From NCBI GenBank assembly GCA_902768665.1, contig CACXMA010000001.1, positions 124,001 to 188,000 of the forward strand: a stretch of DNA of 64,000 nucleotides, given 5' to 3'. Below, piece by piece: positions 46,765 through 54,766 of the stretch (positions are counted from its first letter, which is position 1; each line of letters starts with the position of its first letter). A program made the translations under genes and the position numbers. The notes under the pieces are model-generated. The model was given only the letters and a program-made list of their open reading frames with translations. It ran no database searches and was not told the origin of the DNA. The DNA is from an uncultured Bacteroidia bacterium. GTDB taxonomy: Bacteria; Bacteroidota; Bacteroidia; Bacteroidales; UBA932.

Positions 46765-47382
46765 TTACTTCTTCGGGATGTCGAACTTCGCGGCGGGAAT
46801 CACGCCGCCGGTCTTGCAGTTGCTGAGGGTGTATTCGTTGACGTTGCCGTTGAATTCCTCGAAGCGGAGGGACTCCAGCAGGCCGTCGCTCTGGCGGTAG
46901 CGCAGCACGATCTTGGCGTAGCCCTTGGAGGCCTTCTTCTTGGCGGTGAGGGTGATGATCCAGGCGCTTTTCTCCGTCTTGACGGCAAGGGTGGCGTTGT
47001 TGTTGTCGGCGACGTCCTGCACTTCGCCGCGGATGCAGGCGAAGAGGATGCCGCTGAGCTGCTCCATCTGGTGGACGTTCTTGATGTGGCCCTTGTTGGC
47101 CTTGCCGCCGCGGCGGATGAAGAAACGGTCGCCGCTGAGGACGATGCCCTCGGAGGCCTGGTCGTAATGCATGGCGAGGCGGTCCGTCGCACTGTAATAG
47201 TAAGTGCCTGTGAAGGTGGTGGTTTTACCGGTGGCCTTCACGGTCTTGACATGCGTGAAGGAGGCTTCTACCGTGGTCAGTGCCGCTCCGGCGGTCCCGA
47301 TCTTTGCGGGAACCTCCGCGGCCGGAAGGGCGATGGCGCCGAGGCCGAGGAAGGCGAGCAGTATCGTAAAAAGATGCTTCAT
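46765..47382 (-). CDS. LolA-like outer membrane lipoprotein carrier family protein
   Basis: 205 aa, signal peptide ending LPAAE. The order of strands and the segments VEASFTHVKTVKATGKTTTFTGTYYY, DRLAMHYDQASEGIVLSGDRFFIRRGG and GLLESLRFEEFNGNVNEYTLSN match the LolA/LolA-like fold of Bacteroidota, where the family carries lipoproteins or other lipids across the periplasm. It is the first gene of a two-gene operon with a TATCTTTG promoter. Confidence 0.8.
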   Translation of the reverse strand: MKHLFTILLAFLGLGAIALPAAEVPAKIGTAGAALTTVEASFTHVKTVKATGKTTTFTGTYYYSATDRLAMHYDQASEGIVLSGDRFFIRRGGKANKGHIKNVHQMEQLSGILFACIRGEVQDVADNNNATLAVKTEKSAWIITLTAKKKASKGYAKIVLRYRQSDGLLESLRFEEFNGNVNEYTLSNCKTGGVIPAAKFDIPKK

Positions 47383-47408
47383 ATTCTTGCTTAATGACGT
47401 ACAAGCGA

Positions 47409-47437
47409 CAAAGATACGAAAAAAACTTGTAACTTTG
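47409..47437. promoter_or_regulatory. Divergent promoters of the lolA-like gene and the DAACS symporter
   Basis: Minus-strand TATCTTTG (47416-47409) and plus-strand TAACTTTG (47430-47437). Confidence 0.6.
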
Positions 47438-47459
47438 TAAGAACTAGCCTTGACCGGTT

Positions 47460-48689
47460 ATGCAACAATCGTTCCTGAAAAATTACGGCCCGACGCTCCT
47501 GCTGCTCGGCGGAGTGCTGCTGGGCGCTGTCATGGGCCTGATTTTCGGCCCGGACGCCGCCGTCGTCAAGCCCCTCGGCGACCTGTTTCTCAACCTGATG
47601 TTCGTGCTGATTGTGCCGCTGGTGTTCCTCAGCGTGGCCTCTGCGCTGTGCAACATGCGCCGAAGCGGTCTGGTGGGCCGTCTGCTCGGCACCGCGGCCG
47701 GGGTCTTTCTGGTGACTTCCTTCATCGCCGCGACGAGCGCCTATCTGATTCTGCTCGTGTTCAATCCCCTCGCCGGTGTGGATAAATCCCAGATTATGGC
47801 GAACCTTCCCGAGGCGGCGGCCGCGACCGGCTCTCTCGGCGAAACGCTGGTCGCCACCTTCACGGTGAGTGATTTTCCGCTGCTGCTCTCCAAATCGCAC
47901 CTGCTGCCGCTGATTCTCATTGCGGCGCTGGCCGGTTTTGTCGCCGGTTCGCCGAAAGCGTCCTACGCCGACCGCGTTGCGAGGGCGCTCGAGACGGGTA
48001 CGGCCTGGATCGCCGACATGCTCGGCGCCATCATGAAGCTGGCCCCCATCTGCCTCGGCTGCTATTTCGCCTACACGGTGGGGATGCTCGGCGGCCAGCT
48101 GCTGACGGGTTATGTCCGCGCCTGGCTGATTTTTCTCGGCATGACGGTGCTGCTGTATTTCGTGCTCCATACGGTCTATGTCTGGATCGCCCTCGGCCGC
48201 CGCGGCATCCTGCCCTTCTGGCGGGCCATCCTGACTCCGTCCCTGACGGCCATGGCGACCTGTTCCAGCGCTATCTGCATCCCGCTGAACATCGAAGCCG
48301 CCAAGCGCCTCGGCGTGCGGCCGCTCATCGCCGACAGTGTCATTCCGCTCGGCGTCAACCTCCACAAGGACGGCTCCGTTCAGCTCGGCGTGATGAAGGC
48401 GGTCTTCCTGATGACCCTTTTCGGCATGTCCTATACCGGAGTGGGCTCCTGGCTGACCCTGGTCGGGGTCGCCATCCTCGTCGGCGCGGTCATGGGCGCC
48501 ATCCCGACGGGCGGCATGACGGGCGAGCTCCTCGTCTGCTCCGTCTTCGGTTTCCCGCCCGAGATGGCCGCCGTCGTGCTGGTGATCAGCACGACCGTGG
48601 ACATTCCCGCGACGCTGACCAATTCCACCGGCAACATCGTCTCCGCCCTCCTCGTGGAGCGTTTTACACCGAAAGATACCAACAAATAG
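47460..48689 (+). CDS. DAACS family dicarboxylate/amino acid:cation symporter
   Basis: 409 aa, about eight membrane helices plus two hairpins. Conserved family motifs: FLNLMFVLIVPLVFLSVASA, TPSLTAMATCSSAICIPLNIEAAKRLGV (serine-rich hairpin), VIPLGVNLHKDGS and the second hairpin region AIPTGGMTGELLVCSVFGFP. Imports glutamate, aspartate, serine or C4-dicarboxylates with Na+ or H+; the substrate is not readable here. Monocistronic. Confidence 0.92.
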   Translation: MQQSFLKNYGPTLLLLGGVLLGAVMGLIFGPDAAVVKPLGDLFLNLMFVLIVPLVFLSVASALCNMRRSGLVGRLLGTAAGVFLVTSFIAATSAYLILLVFNPLAGVDKSQIMANLPEAAAATGSLGETLVATFTVSDFPLLLSKSHLLPLILIAALAGFVAGSPKASYADRVARALETGTAWIADMLGAIMKLAPICLGCYFAYTVGMLGGQLLTGYVRAWLIFLGMTVLLYFVLHTVYVWIALGRRGILPFWRAILTPSLTAMATCSSAICIPLNIEAAKRLGVRPLIADSVIPLGVNLHKDGSVQLGVMKAVFLMTLFGMSYTGVGSWLTLVGVAILVGAVMGAIPTGGMTGELLVCSVFGFPPEMAAVVLVISTTVDIPATLTNSTGNIVSALLVERFTPKDTNK

Positions 48690-48692
48690 CGA

Positions 48693-48723
48693 TTGACGAG
48701 GCCGGGATATCATCGTACCTTTG
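48693..48723 (+). promoter_or_regulatory. Promoter in the DAACS-hemerythrin intergenic region
   Basis: TTG at 48693-48695, 20 bases, TACCTTTG at 48716-48723. No gene starts within 100 bases, and a terminator-like hairpin follows. Confidence 0.6.
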
Positions 48724-48728
48724 CACCG

Positions 48729-48814
48729 TAAGTTTTAGTATGAGATTTTGGCCATTTGAGTTAAAAGTTTTGTTGTAAAAGGAATCAAGGCTGGCTGCGA
48801 AGCCCGCCTTTTTC
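48729..48814 (+). ncRNA. Candidate small RNA (~85 nt)
   Basis: Lies between a full -33/-7 promoter (48693-48723) and a rho-independent terminator (stem AAGGC-GGCT / AGCC-GCCTT at 48787-48810 then TTT). There is no open frame with a start codon worth calling. The downstream gene has its own -7 box, which argues for a separate short transcript rather than a leader, but an attenuator is also possible. Confidence 0.35.
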
Positions 48815-48826
48815 CGCATTAATGAC

Positions 48827-48834
48827 TACCTTTG
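48827..48834 (+). promoter_or_regulatory. -7 box of the hemerythrin-LuxR gene
   Basis: TACCTTTG ends four bases before the ATG at 48839; leaderless transcript expected. Confidence 0.5.
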
Positions 48835-48838
48835 CACC

Positions 48839-49783
48839 ATGAAACAGCACCAGATACCTTCTCCTTTTTCCGGCTCAATGAAGATGGTCGGCCTGATTGA
48901 CCACAATCCCGACCTGCTGGGTCTGATCGTCCGCATGGAGTTGCCCCTGGGGTTCGGCGAGCAGACGGTGGCGGAGGTTTGCCGCCGCGCCCGGGTGGAC
49001 GTGACGACTTTCCTGCTGATGTGCCAGGTCTACACCCTTCCGCGTTTTGTCCCATCCCACTCCGAGCTGCGCGTGGTGCGTCCCGAGGATCTTCTCCGCT
49101 ATCTTCGCAGTTCCCACCGCTACTATGTCGGCACCTCCCTTGTCAGCATGAGCCATGCGCTGGAAGAGCTTCTTGCCCCGGCTCCGCAGGCCAAACAGAA
49201 GGTGATCCGCCGCTTCTATGAAGACTACCGCACCGACCTCGAAAAGCACTTCGAGTTCGAGGAGAATGTCGTCTTTCCCTACGTCGACGCCCTTGTCCGG
49301 GGCGAGTTTGCCGACGGGGAGGGTTATGGCCTTGACGAAGAGGACCATACCCACATCGGCGAGAAGATTGAGGACCTGAAGAACATCGTGCTGAAATACC
49401 TGCCGGAAGAGTGCGATCCCGCCGCGGCATCCGCTTTTGTCGCCCGGATCTATACGCTGGCGGCGGACCTCCATCGCCATTCTGCCATCGAGGAAAAACT
49501 GCTCGACCCCGTCGTCCGGGACGATCGTCAGATCGCCGGTCACAGTCATGGCGAGACCGGCGAGGAAAGCCGCAGCGAGCTTTCAGCGCGCGAAAAGGAG
49601 ATACTAGTCGCCGTGGCCCAGGGTATGCTCAACAAGGAAATCGCCGATCGGTACAACCTGTCCATCCATACGGTCATCACCCACCGCAAGAACATCACGC
49701 GCAAGACCGGCATCAAGACGGTCGCCGGCCTGACGGTTTATGCCCTTCTCAACGGGCTCATCGATCCGGATTCAGTGGAATAG
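48839..49783 (+). CDS. Hemerythrin-domain transcription regulator (RIC/YtfE-like plus LuxR HTH)
   Basis: 314 aa. Residues 15-65 (HNPDLLGLIVRMELPLGFGEQTVAEVCRRARV) resemble the N-terminal ScdA_N/DUF542 region of di-iron repair proteins. Residues 80-235 are a hemerythrin HHE domain with His and Glu ligands (SSHRYY, EKHFEFEENVVFPYV, DEEDHTHIGEKI, ADLHRHSAIEEKLLDP). Residues 250-308 are a LuxR HTH (LSAREKEILVAVAQGMLNKEI, THRKNITRKTG). The combination suggests a regulator that reads O2, NO or iron state through a di-iron site and binds DNA directly. Confidence 0.85.
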   Translation: MKQHQIPSPFSGSMKMVGLIDHNPDLLGLIVRMELPLGFGEQTVAEVCRRARVDVTTFLLMCQVYTLPRFVPSHSELRVVRPEDLLRYLRSSHRYYVGTSLVSMSHALEELLAPAPQAKQKVIRRFYEDYRTDLEKHFEFEENVVFPYVDALVRGEFADGEGYGLDEEDHTHIGEKIEDLKNIVLKYLPEECDPAAASAFVARIYTLAADLHRHSAIEEKLLDPVVRDDRQIAGHSHGETGEESRSELSAREKEILVAVAQGMLNKEIADRYNLSIHTVITHRKNITRKTGIKTVAGLTVYALLNGLIDPDSVE

Positions 49784-49972
49784 TTTTCTTTGGGTTGGAT
49801 TGAAAATTGTTATTTTTTAGATAAGAAACAGATAAAACCAATAAGAAAGAGAAAAAACTGCTCTTTCAAAGCGGGATTCCGTCACTGTTTTTTTGTCGTT
49901 TGTACTCCCGATAGCTATATTTGGACAAGCACTTGAAAGAAAAGAGTGTGGAGTGACGATAATAACAAATAG

Positions 49973-50003
49973 TTGTGCGTACGGAAAAAAGTACTTATTT
50001 TTG
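49973..50003 (+). promoter_or_regulatory. Promoter of the yefM-yoeB module
   Basis: TTG at 49973-49975, 20 bases, TATTTTTG at 49996-50003, 19 bases before the ATG. Confidence 0.65.
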
Positions 50004-50022
50004 CGGTAAAGATTGGAAATCC

Positions 50023-50307
50023 ATGATTACTGCAACTTACTCAGAATTGAGAGCCAATTTAAAGTCTTACCTGGACAGGGTCATCCAGGATTCCGATGAT
50101 GTACTGGTATCCCGTCCGGGGGGAGAGGCGGTCGTGATTATCTCTCTGGCGGATTATCAGGCTTATAAGGAAACGGCTTATATCCTTTCCCAACCGGGTA
50201 TCATGGAAGATATCCGGCAGGGTGAAGCGGACATTGAGAAAGGGAATGTAACAGCATTGGATTTTGATGAGCTACAGCATCAAATTGACACCGCAGGCAA
50301 AGCGTGA
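50023..50307 (+). CDS. yefM: Phd/YefM family antitoxin
   Basis: 94 aa. The N-terminal Phd/YefM fold (MITATYSELRANLKSYLDRV, DVLVSRPGGEAVVIISLADY, SLADYQAYKETAYIL) dimerises and binds the operator; the C-terminal ~25 residues (IEKGNVTALDFDELQHQ) would wrap and inhibit the toxin. It overlaps the toxin gene by 41 bases. ATG 50023 gives the canonical start; upstream codons belong to the promoter. Confidence 0.92.
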   Translation: MITATYSELRANLKSYLDRVIQDSDDVLVSRPGGEAVVIISLADYQAYKETAYILSQPGIMEDIRQGEADIEKGNVTALDFDELQHQIDTAGKA

Positions 50308-50542
50308 GCTGGATGACTGGGTGCGGGTGGATATCAAGACAGCCCGTCGGATTCAAGCCCTGTTAATGGATATTGCCGAGCATCCTTTTACGGGTATGGG
50401 TAAACCGGAACCGCTGAAGAATGTGCTGCAAGGGCTGTGGTCCCGGCGTATCAACAAGGCCGACCGCATTGTGTACAGAATAGACGGAAAGATCGTTACA
50501 GTCTATATCCTGTCCATGCGCGGGCATTATAATCAGCACTGA
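50267..50542 (+). CDS. yoeB: YoeB/Txe family mRNA interferase toxin
   Basis: 91 aa ribosome-dependent RNase. LTPQAKRELDDWVRVD, KPEPLKNVLQGLWSRRINKADRIVYRI and the C-terminal SMRGHYNQH contain the family residues: Glu/Arg of the KNxLQGxWSRRI and RIVYR strands and the His-Tyr of GHY. The length equals that of E. coli YoeB. The ATG at 50267 is preferred to an in-frame TTG. Confidence 0.92.
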   Translation: MSYSIKLTPQAKRELDDWVRVDIKTARRIQALLMDIAEHPFTGMGKPEPLKNVLQGLWSRRINKADRIVYRIDGKIVTVYILSMRGHYNQH

Positions 50543-50554
50543 AAGAGCTGTTTC

Positions 50555-51037
50555 CTATCGCCAGATCAGGGCACTGGCCCAGACTTCGCAGCCTTCGCCG
50601 CGGCCGACGAAGCCGAGGTGCTCGGTGGTGGTGGCCTTGACGCTGACGGCGTCGATATCGACCCCGAGAATGGGGGCGATGGCCTGCCGCATCGCCGGGA
50701 TGAGGGGGGCGAGTTTGGGGCGCTGCAGGGCGATGGTGATGTCGACGTTGCCGACCTGCCAGCCGCGCTCATGGATCATGGCGACGACCTTCTCCAGCAG
50801 GATCTTGCTGTCGATGCCTTTCCACGAGTCGGAGCTGTCGGGGAAATGCTTGCCGATGTCGCCGAGGGCGAGGCAGCCCAGCAGGGCGTCGCAGAGGGCG
50901 TGGAGCGCCACGTCGCCGTCCGAATGGGCGATGCAGCCGATGGGACTCTCTTCAATGCGGATGCCCCCGAGCCAGAGGGGAAGGCCCATCGCGAGCGCGT
51001 GGACGTCGTAGCCGTTGCCGATTCTGATGTCTTTCAT
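50555..51037 (-). CDS. ispF: 2-C-methyl-D-erythritol 2,4-cyclodiphosphate synthase
   Basis: 160 aa, the normal IspF length; fifth step of the MEP isoprenoid pathway. IGNGYDVHALAM (Asp and His zinc ligands), HSDGDVALHALCDALLG, DIGKHFPDSS and VKATTTEHLGFVGRGEG are intact. The 5' leader contains an interspersed repeat (51041-51072) directly downstream of the -7 box. Confidence 0.96.
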   Translation of the reverse strand: MKDIRIGNGYDVHALAMGLPLWLGGIRIEESPIGCIAHSDGDVALHALCDALLGCLALGDIGKHFPDSSDSWKGIDSKILLEKVVAMIHERGWQVGNVDITIALQRPKLAPLIPAMRQAIAPILGVDIDAVSVKATTTEHLGFVGRGEGCEVWASALIWR

Positions 51038-51040
51038 AGT

Positions 51041-51072
51041 CCTGTCAATTCGAGCGAAGTCGAGAAATCTCA
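51041..51072. repeat. Interspersed repeat in the ispF 5' leader
   Basis: CCTGTCAATTCGAGCGAAGT followed by CGAGAAATCTC; related to 59025-59067 inside rsmE, sharing the CCTGTCA-TTCGA start and the G-AATCTC end. It makes up nearly all of the ispF leader. Confidence 0.6.
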
Positions 51073-51073
51073 G

Positions 51074-51081
51074 CAAAGATA
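51074..51081 (-). promoter_or_regulatory. -7 box of ispF
   Basis: Minus-strand TATCTTTG, 36 bases before the ATG. Confidence 0.55.
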
Positions 51082-51138
51082 CGCAAAATCGGCCGAATAT
51101 ATCTATCTTTATAGGGACGAAAAACCGTATTTAGGGAT

Positions 51139-52404
51139 TTACAGCAACCCCTGTTCCCGGGCTTTGACAATCATTTCGGCGGTGTTGCGGGCATTGAATT
51201 TTGCGATCAGCCGCTGGCGGCGCCACTTGATGGTCTGCTCGGTGAGGAAGAGTCGCTGGGCGATCTCCTTACTGGTCATGCCGGCCGCGAGCATCGGAAG
51301 GATCTCTGCCTCCCGTTCGGAAATGATGATCCGATTGGGAGATGCGACGGTCTGTCCGGAATCATCGGCCGGTGTTTTTTCCTTCCCGGGAGCCGCCAGC
51401 ACATCCAAGGCCTCGCCGATTACTTCGTCTGCGGCGGCGTTCTCCTTCTTCAGGCGATGAGCCCGGCGCAGGATTACCAACAGGACCAGTAGTGTCAGCG
51501 CCAGAATGCCCAGCACGAGCGCCAAGAGGCTTCGTTGCCGTTTCTGGGCCTGCAACACCTGGATAATCACATCCAGCGTCGCCAGCCGGTCTTGGTATTC
51601 CTGGTCCTCATGCTTGGAATAGTATTCATCGGCTTCCTGGAGATTCTGCAGGGCTTTCCCGGTTTTCCCCTGCCGCATATACAGGGCGCCGAGGCCCAAC
51701 TTGGGAGAGGCCACCCAAAGGGAGTCGCCGGCCTCCGTGGCATAGTGGATAGCGGTCTCGTAGCACTCTATGGCCTTCGAGTCATTGCCTTCATCCGCCC
51801 AGATGTCGCCGAGATTGTGCCAGAGAATGGCACTGCTGGTCTTCCAGCCGTAGCGGTCGAATATCTCCCCGGCCCTGGCATAATATTCCATGGCCTGCGG
51901 AAGGGAGTCGATTTCATAATAGAGGTTGCCGATATTCCCGTACAGGCTGGAGGCGGCATCGTCGATCTTTTCCTGGGGATAGCCCTCCGGCGTATCCGGT
52001 CCGGCCTCCCCAGCCGCCATCCGGTCGAGATAGCCCAGCGCAAGCCGATAATAAACGATGGTGCTGTCGTACCGCTCCTGATTGTAATACAGCTGACCCA
52101 TGAACTTCGCCGCCAGATAGGGCTGATAGAGGGAATGCAGCTCATTTCCGAGCGCATAGGTCCGACGGGCGGCATACATCGCCCGATCCGGATTGATCCT
52201 CTCGTAGCCATACATTAGACCGGAAAAGGCGAGGCAGACGTTGGCTCGGGTTTCATATGGTGCCGTTGCCAGCCGTTGCGGCGTCCAGCCGGCGACTACA
52301 TTTTCCAGCGAATCCAGGTTCCGGTCGCGGTGATCGTTGTATTGTGCGCTGACCGGGCCGGTGCAAAGCAGCATCAAAAAAAGTGAGAAAAGAAGTCGTT
52401 TCAT
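51139..52404 (-). CDS. Membrane-anchored TPR protein with LuxR-type DNA-binding domain (paralog 2)
   Basis: 421 aa with the same order as the gene at 35899-37131: signal peptide (PVSAQ), the shared YNDHRDRNLDSLENVVAGWTP opening, TPR-like region, a membrane helix (LLALVLGILALTLLVLLVIL, about 296-315) and a LuxR HTH at the end (ISEREAEILPMLAAGMTSKEI, IKWRRQRLIAKFNARN). Probably senses an envelope signal of its own. The -7 box ends 7 bases before the ATG. Confidence 0.85.
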   Translation of the reverse strand: MKRLLFSLFLMLLCTGPVSAQYNDHRDRNLDSLENVVAGWTPQRLATAPYETRANVCLAFSGLMYGYERINPDRAMYAARRTYALGNELHSLYQPYLAAKFMGQLYYNQERYDSTIVYYRLALGYLDRMAAGEAGPDTPEGYPQEKIDDAASSLYGNIGNLYYEIDSLPQAMEYYARAGEIFDRYGWKTSSAILWHNLGDIWADEGNDSKAIECYETAIHYATEAGDSLWVASPKLGLGALYMRQGKTGKALQNLQEADEYYSKHEDQEYQDRLATLDVIIQVLQAQKRQRSLLALVLGILALTLLVLLVILRRAHRLKKENAAADEVIGEALDVLAAPGKEKTPADDSGQTVASPNRIIISEREAEILPMLAAGMTSKEIAQRLFLTEQTIKWRRQRLIAKFNARNTAEMIVKAREQGLL

Positions 52405-52411
52405 TGCAGTA

Positions 52412-52419
52412 CAAATGTA
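52412..52419 (-). promoter_or_regulatory. -7 box of TPR-LuxR gene 2
   Basis: Minus-strand TACATTTG, seven bases upstream of the ATG. Confidence 0.45.
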
Positions 52420-52585
52420 GCAAAACCGCCGCTATTTCGGGGTTCCACGAGCGAAAAAACCTGCAAACAGGGCTCACTTTTATACTTTTGTATAATTCTG
52501 AAGTGATTGGGATTCACGAACTTTGTATGCGGAAACAAATCACATCCGAAGGGGGCGCATAAACTCCTATAGGATACCTAAAAAC

Positions 52586-53311
52586 ATGAAAGACATGAAG
52601 AAGATAATTGTGGCAATGATGCTTCTGGCCGGGGCTACCCTGTTCGCGGCCTGTGAGAAAACGCATGACCCCGAAGACATTGGGAACGGGGATGGTAACG
52701 GAAATGGCAACGGCACCGAGCAGACCGATCTGTCTATGGACCCCACGGTTCTGGCAGCAACATTCCCTCTCAATGTAAAGATTGAGATGAAAAATCAGCC
52801 TTCGTACAACACGGCGGAAGAAGATATTAAGCTCATCAAATTGGGGAATGAATGGTTCTATGAGAACAGGGGCTTTCGCTATGTTTTATATCTGTATTGC
52901 CAATTTGACAAAGAGGGAAAGACATTGAAGGCCTTTGGCGGCGCCTTACAGGAAGACGATACGGTTAAGTGGACCAATCTTCTTACTATCGGCGATGAAA
53001 GCTACTTGAATTTCGCAGGATTTGCCAAGAACTCGGAGTGCCATGTCCTGTTTGATGCCGGCGTTCCTGCCGGGAACTGTAAGAAATATGGTGAGGCAAC
53101 CTCTGACAAAGAGACCATTCTCGGTGTCGAATGCACCCGCTATGATTACGACTTTGTCGTCAAGGCCGATTACTGGGTCGATGAGACCACGAAGATCGTT
53201 TACAAGTTCGTCAACTATCTGGACAAGAATAAGGAATCCAAGAACGCGACCTTCGAGATCAAGGGCTGGGATACTTCTGTAACGGAATTCGAATGGAAAA
53301 AACCTGAATAA
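52586..53311 (+). CDS. Lipoprotein of unknown function
   Basis: 241 aa; start MKDMKKIIV (MKK at 52595 also possible). Lipobox FAAC followed by EKTHDPED, then a Gly/Asn-rich linker (NGDGNGNGNG). The mature domain (LIKLGNEWFYENRGFRYVLY, KKYGEATSDKETILGVECTRYDYDF, KADYWVDETTKIVYKFVNY) is beta-rich and contains the type of LGxxCxxY pattern seen in LolA-like or DUF4412-like proteins, without certain assignment. It leads a three-gene lipoprotein operon. Confidence 0.75.
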   Translation: MKDMKKIIVAMMLLAGATLFAACEKTHDPEDIGNGDGNGNGNGTEQTDLSMDPTVLAATFPLNVKIEMKNQPSYNTAEEDIKLIKLGNEWFYENRGFRYVLYLYCQFDKEGKTLKAFGGALQEDDTVKWTNLLTIGDESYLNFAGFAKNSECHVLFDAGVPAGNCKKYGEATSDKETILGVECTRYDYDFVVKADYWVDETTKIVYKFVNYLDKNKESKNATFEIKGWDTSVTEFEWKKPE

Positions 53312-53321
53312 AATATTGATC

Positions 53322-54044
53322 ATGAAAAAGTTAACAATTATTCTCATGAGCGCGGCCCTGCTGGCCGCCGTTTCCTGTGGTAGCAATTCTTCCAATAACA
53401 AGGAGGGTGGCGAAGCCGCATCCGCATCCGTGGCGACCGTTGCTGCGAGCGATGCCGTCGACCTGGGCCTGAGCGTGAAATGGGCCACGACCAATCTGGG
53501 CGCTGCTACACCTTCCGATCCCGGTAACTTCTACGCCTGGGGCGAGACTGAAGTCAAAACGGTTTACAACGGCGATACGTACAAGTTCAAGGATGGATAC
53601 AAAGTCAAGAAGTACTCCACCGAGGACAGCCACGCCAGTTCTGGCACTGCCGACAAGCTGATTGTCCTGCAGCCGGTTGATGATGCTGCAACGGCAGCTC
53701 TTGGTAAAGGATGGCGTATGCCCACCCGCGCCGAGGCAATGGAACTCTTCACAGAATGCACATTCAGTTATAACAAGCCTGGGCTCGTGACCGTCACCGG
53801 TCCTAATGGCAACAGCATTGATTTCCCGAAGACCGGCTACTATGTGGGCGACAAACTCCAGGAGTCCAACTATCCCTGGTGCTGGACAGCTTCGATGGCT
53901 CTTTCGTCGGGTACCCCTGAGGGAAGTGAAGATGCCATTGAATGGCACGAGCGCAGACAGGGAGATGCGATGCGTTTCGGCCACACGGACTGCTATGGTC
54001 TCTACCGTGAGAACGGCCTGCCGATCCGTCCGGTCAAAGACTGA
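53322..54044 (+). CDS. Lipoprotein with FISUMP-type (Fib_succ_major) domain
   Basis: 240 aa, lipobox AAVSC. AVDLGLSVKWATTNLGAATPSDPGNFYAWGETE is the hallmark opening of the Fibrobacter succinogenes major paralogous domain, and GWRMPTRAEAMELF and a terminal NGLPIRPVKD match its conserved parts. The fold is related to C-type-lectin/FGE surface proteins; ligand unknown. It ends at the ATG of the next gene (4-base overlap is ATGA-type). Confidence 0.82.
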   Translation: MKKLTIILMSAALLAAVSCGSNSSNNKEGGEAASASVATVAASDAVDLGLSVKWATTNLGAATPSDPGNFYAWGETEVKTVYNGDTYKFKDGYKVKKYSTEDSHASSGTADKLIVLQPVDDAATAALGKGWRMPTRAEAMELFTECTFSYNKPGLVTVTGPNGNSIDFPKTGYYVGDKLQESNYPWCWTASMALSSGTPEGSEDAIEWHERRQGDAMRFGHTDCYGLYRENGLPIRPVKD

Positions 54045-54766
54045 TGCTCATGAGACGCTTGTTATTGGTGGCTGCCGGCTGGCTCCTGATTGCTGCCTGC
54101 AATTCCGGAGGAGGCCGGCAGTCGGATAATGTCGCCGCCCCTGAATTCGCTGCCGCCGAGTCGGTGCCGCAATCCATGGACATGACGGAGGAGGAAGCAG
54201 TGGCCGAAGAAGAACTGGCGGAGGAGGTCGATGCAGAGCCCGTCCGGGTGCTGAAGTGGTATGAAAAGGATTTCTCCATGACGGTCATGGACCTGGACGG
54301 AGGCGGAACATACACCTTCACCCGCAAGGGGAAAAAGCTGTACATCAAGAGCGAAGCCGGCGGGGACACGCGGCTCGAAGACATGGACATCCTGGACAAC
54401 GGGACACTGCGGAGCTATGTGACCAAGAATGGCACCCATACCCGGACCTACACGATGGAAAGCACGCCTGAGCAGGTCCTGAAGAACTACCTTTCCGGCA
54501 CCAAGACCGACCTGAAGGTCATCGCCGGATATCCATCCTCCCCGGACACACGTATTGATACGCGTTGCGGGCGTCCCTGTCTGGTAATCACCAAAGTAAC
54601 GGAGGAGAACATAATGGGATACAGCACACGCAAGGAAGATGTATACTATGTCGACAAGGAGTACGGCTTCATTTACGAAAAGCTGAGCAGCGCTTCCGGA
54701 AACGTGGGTGTCAACTTCAAGAATAAGACCCACTTCCGGGTCACGGCCTTCACGGACACGCCATAG
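54044..54766 (+). CDS. Lipoprotein of unknown function
   Basis: 240 aa. The ATG at 54044 overlaps the stop of the previous gene; ATG 54050 is an alternative. Lipobox IAAC followed by NSGGGRQS, then an acidic linker (TEEEAVAEEELAEEVDAE). The C-terminal domain (YTFTRKGKKLYIKSEAGGDTR, TPEQVLKNYLSGTKTDLKVI, EDVYYVDKEYGFIYEK) resembles the mature domain of the gene at 52586 only in general beta-rich character. Third gene of the operon. Confidence 0.72.
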   Translation: MLMRRLLLVAAGWLLIAACNSGGGRQSDNVAAPEFAAAESVPQSMDMTEEEAVAEEELAEEVDAEPVRVLKWYEKDFSMTVMDLDGGGTYTFTRKGKKLYIKSEAGGDTRLEDMDILDNGTLRSYVTKNGTHTRTYTMESTPEQVLKNYLSGTKTDLKVIAGYPSSPDTRIDTRCGRPCLVITKVTEENIMGYSTRKEDVYYVDKEYGFIYEKLSSASGNVGVNFKNKTHFRVTAFTDTP

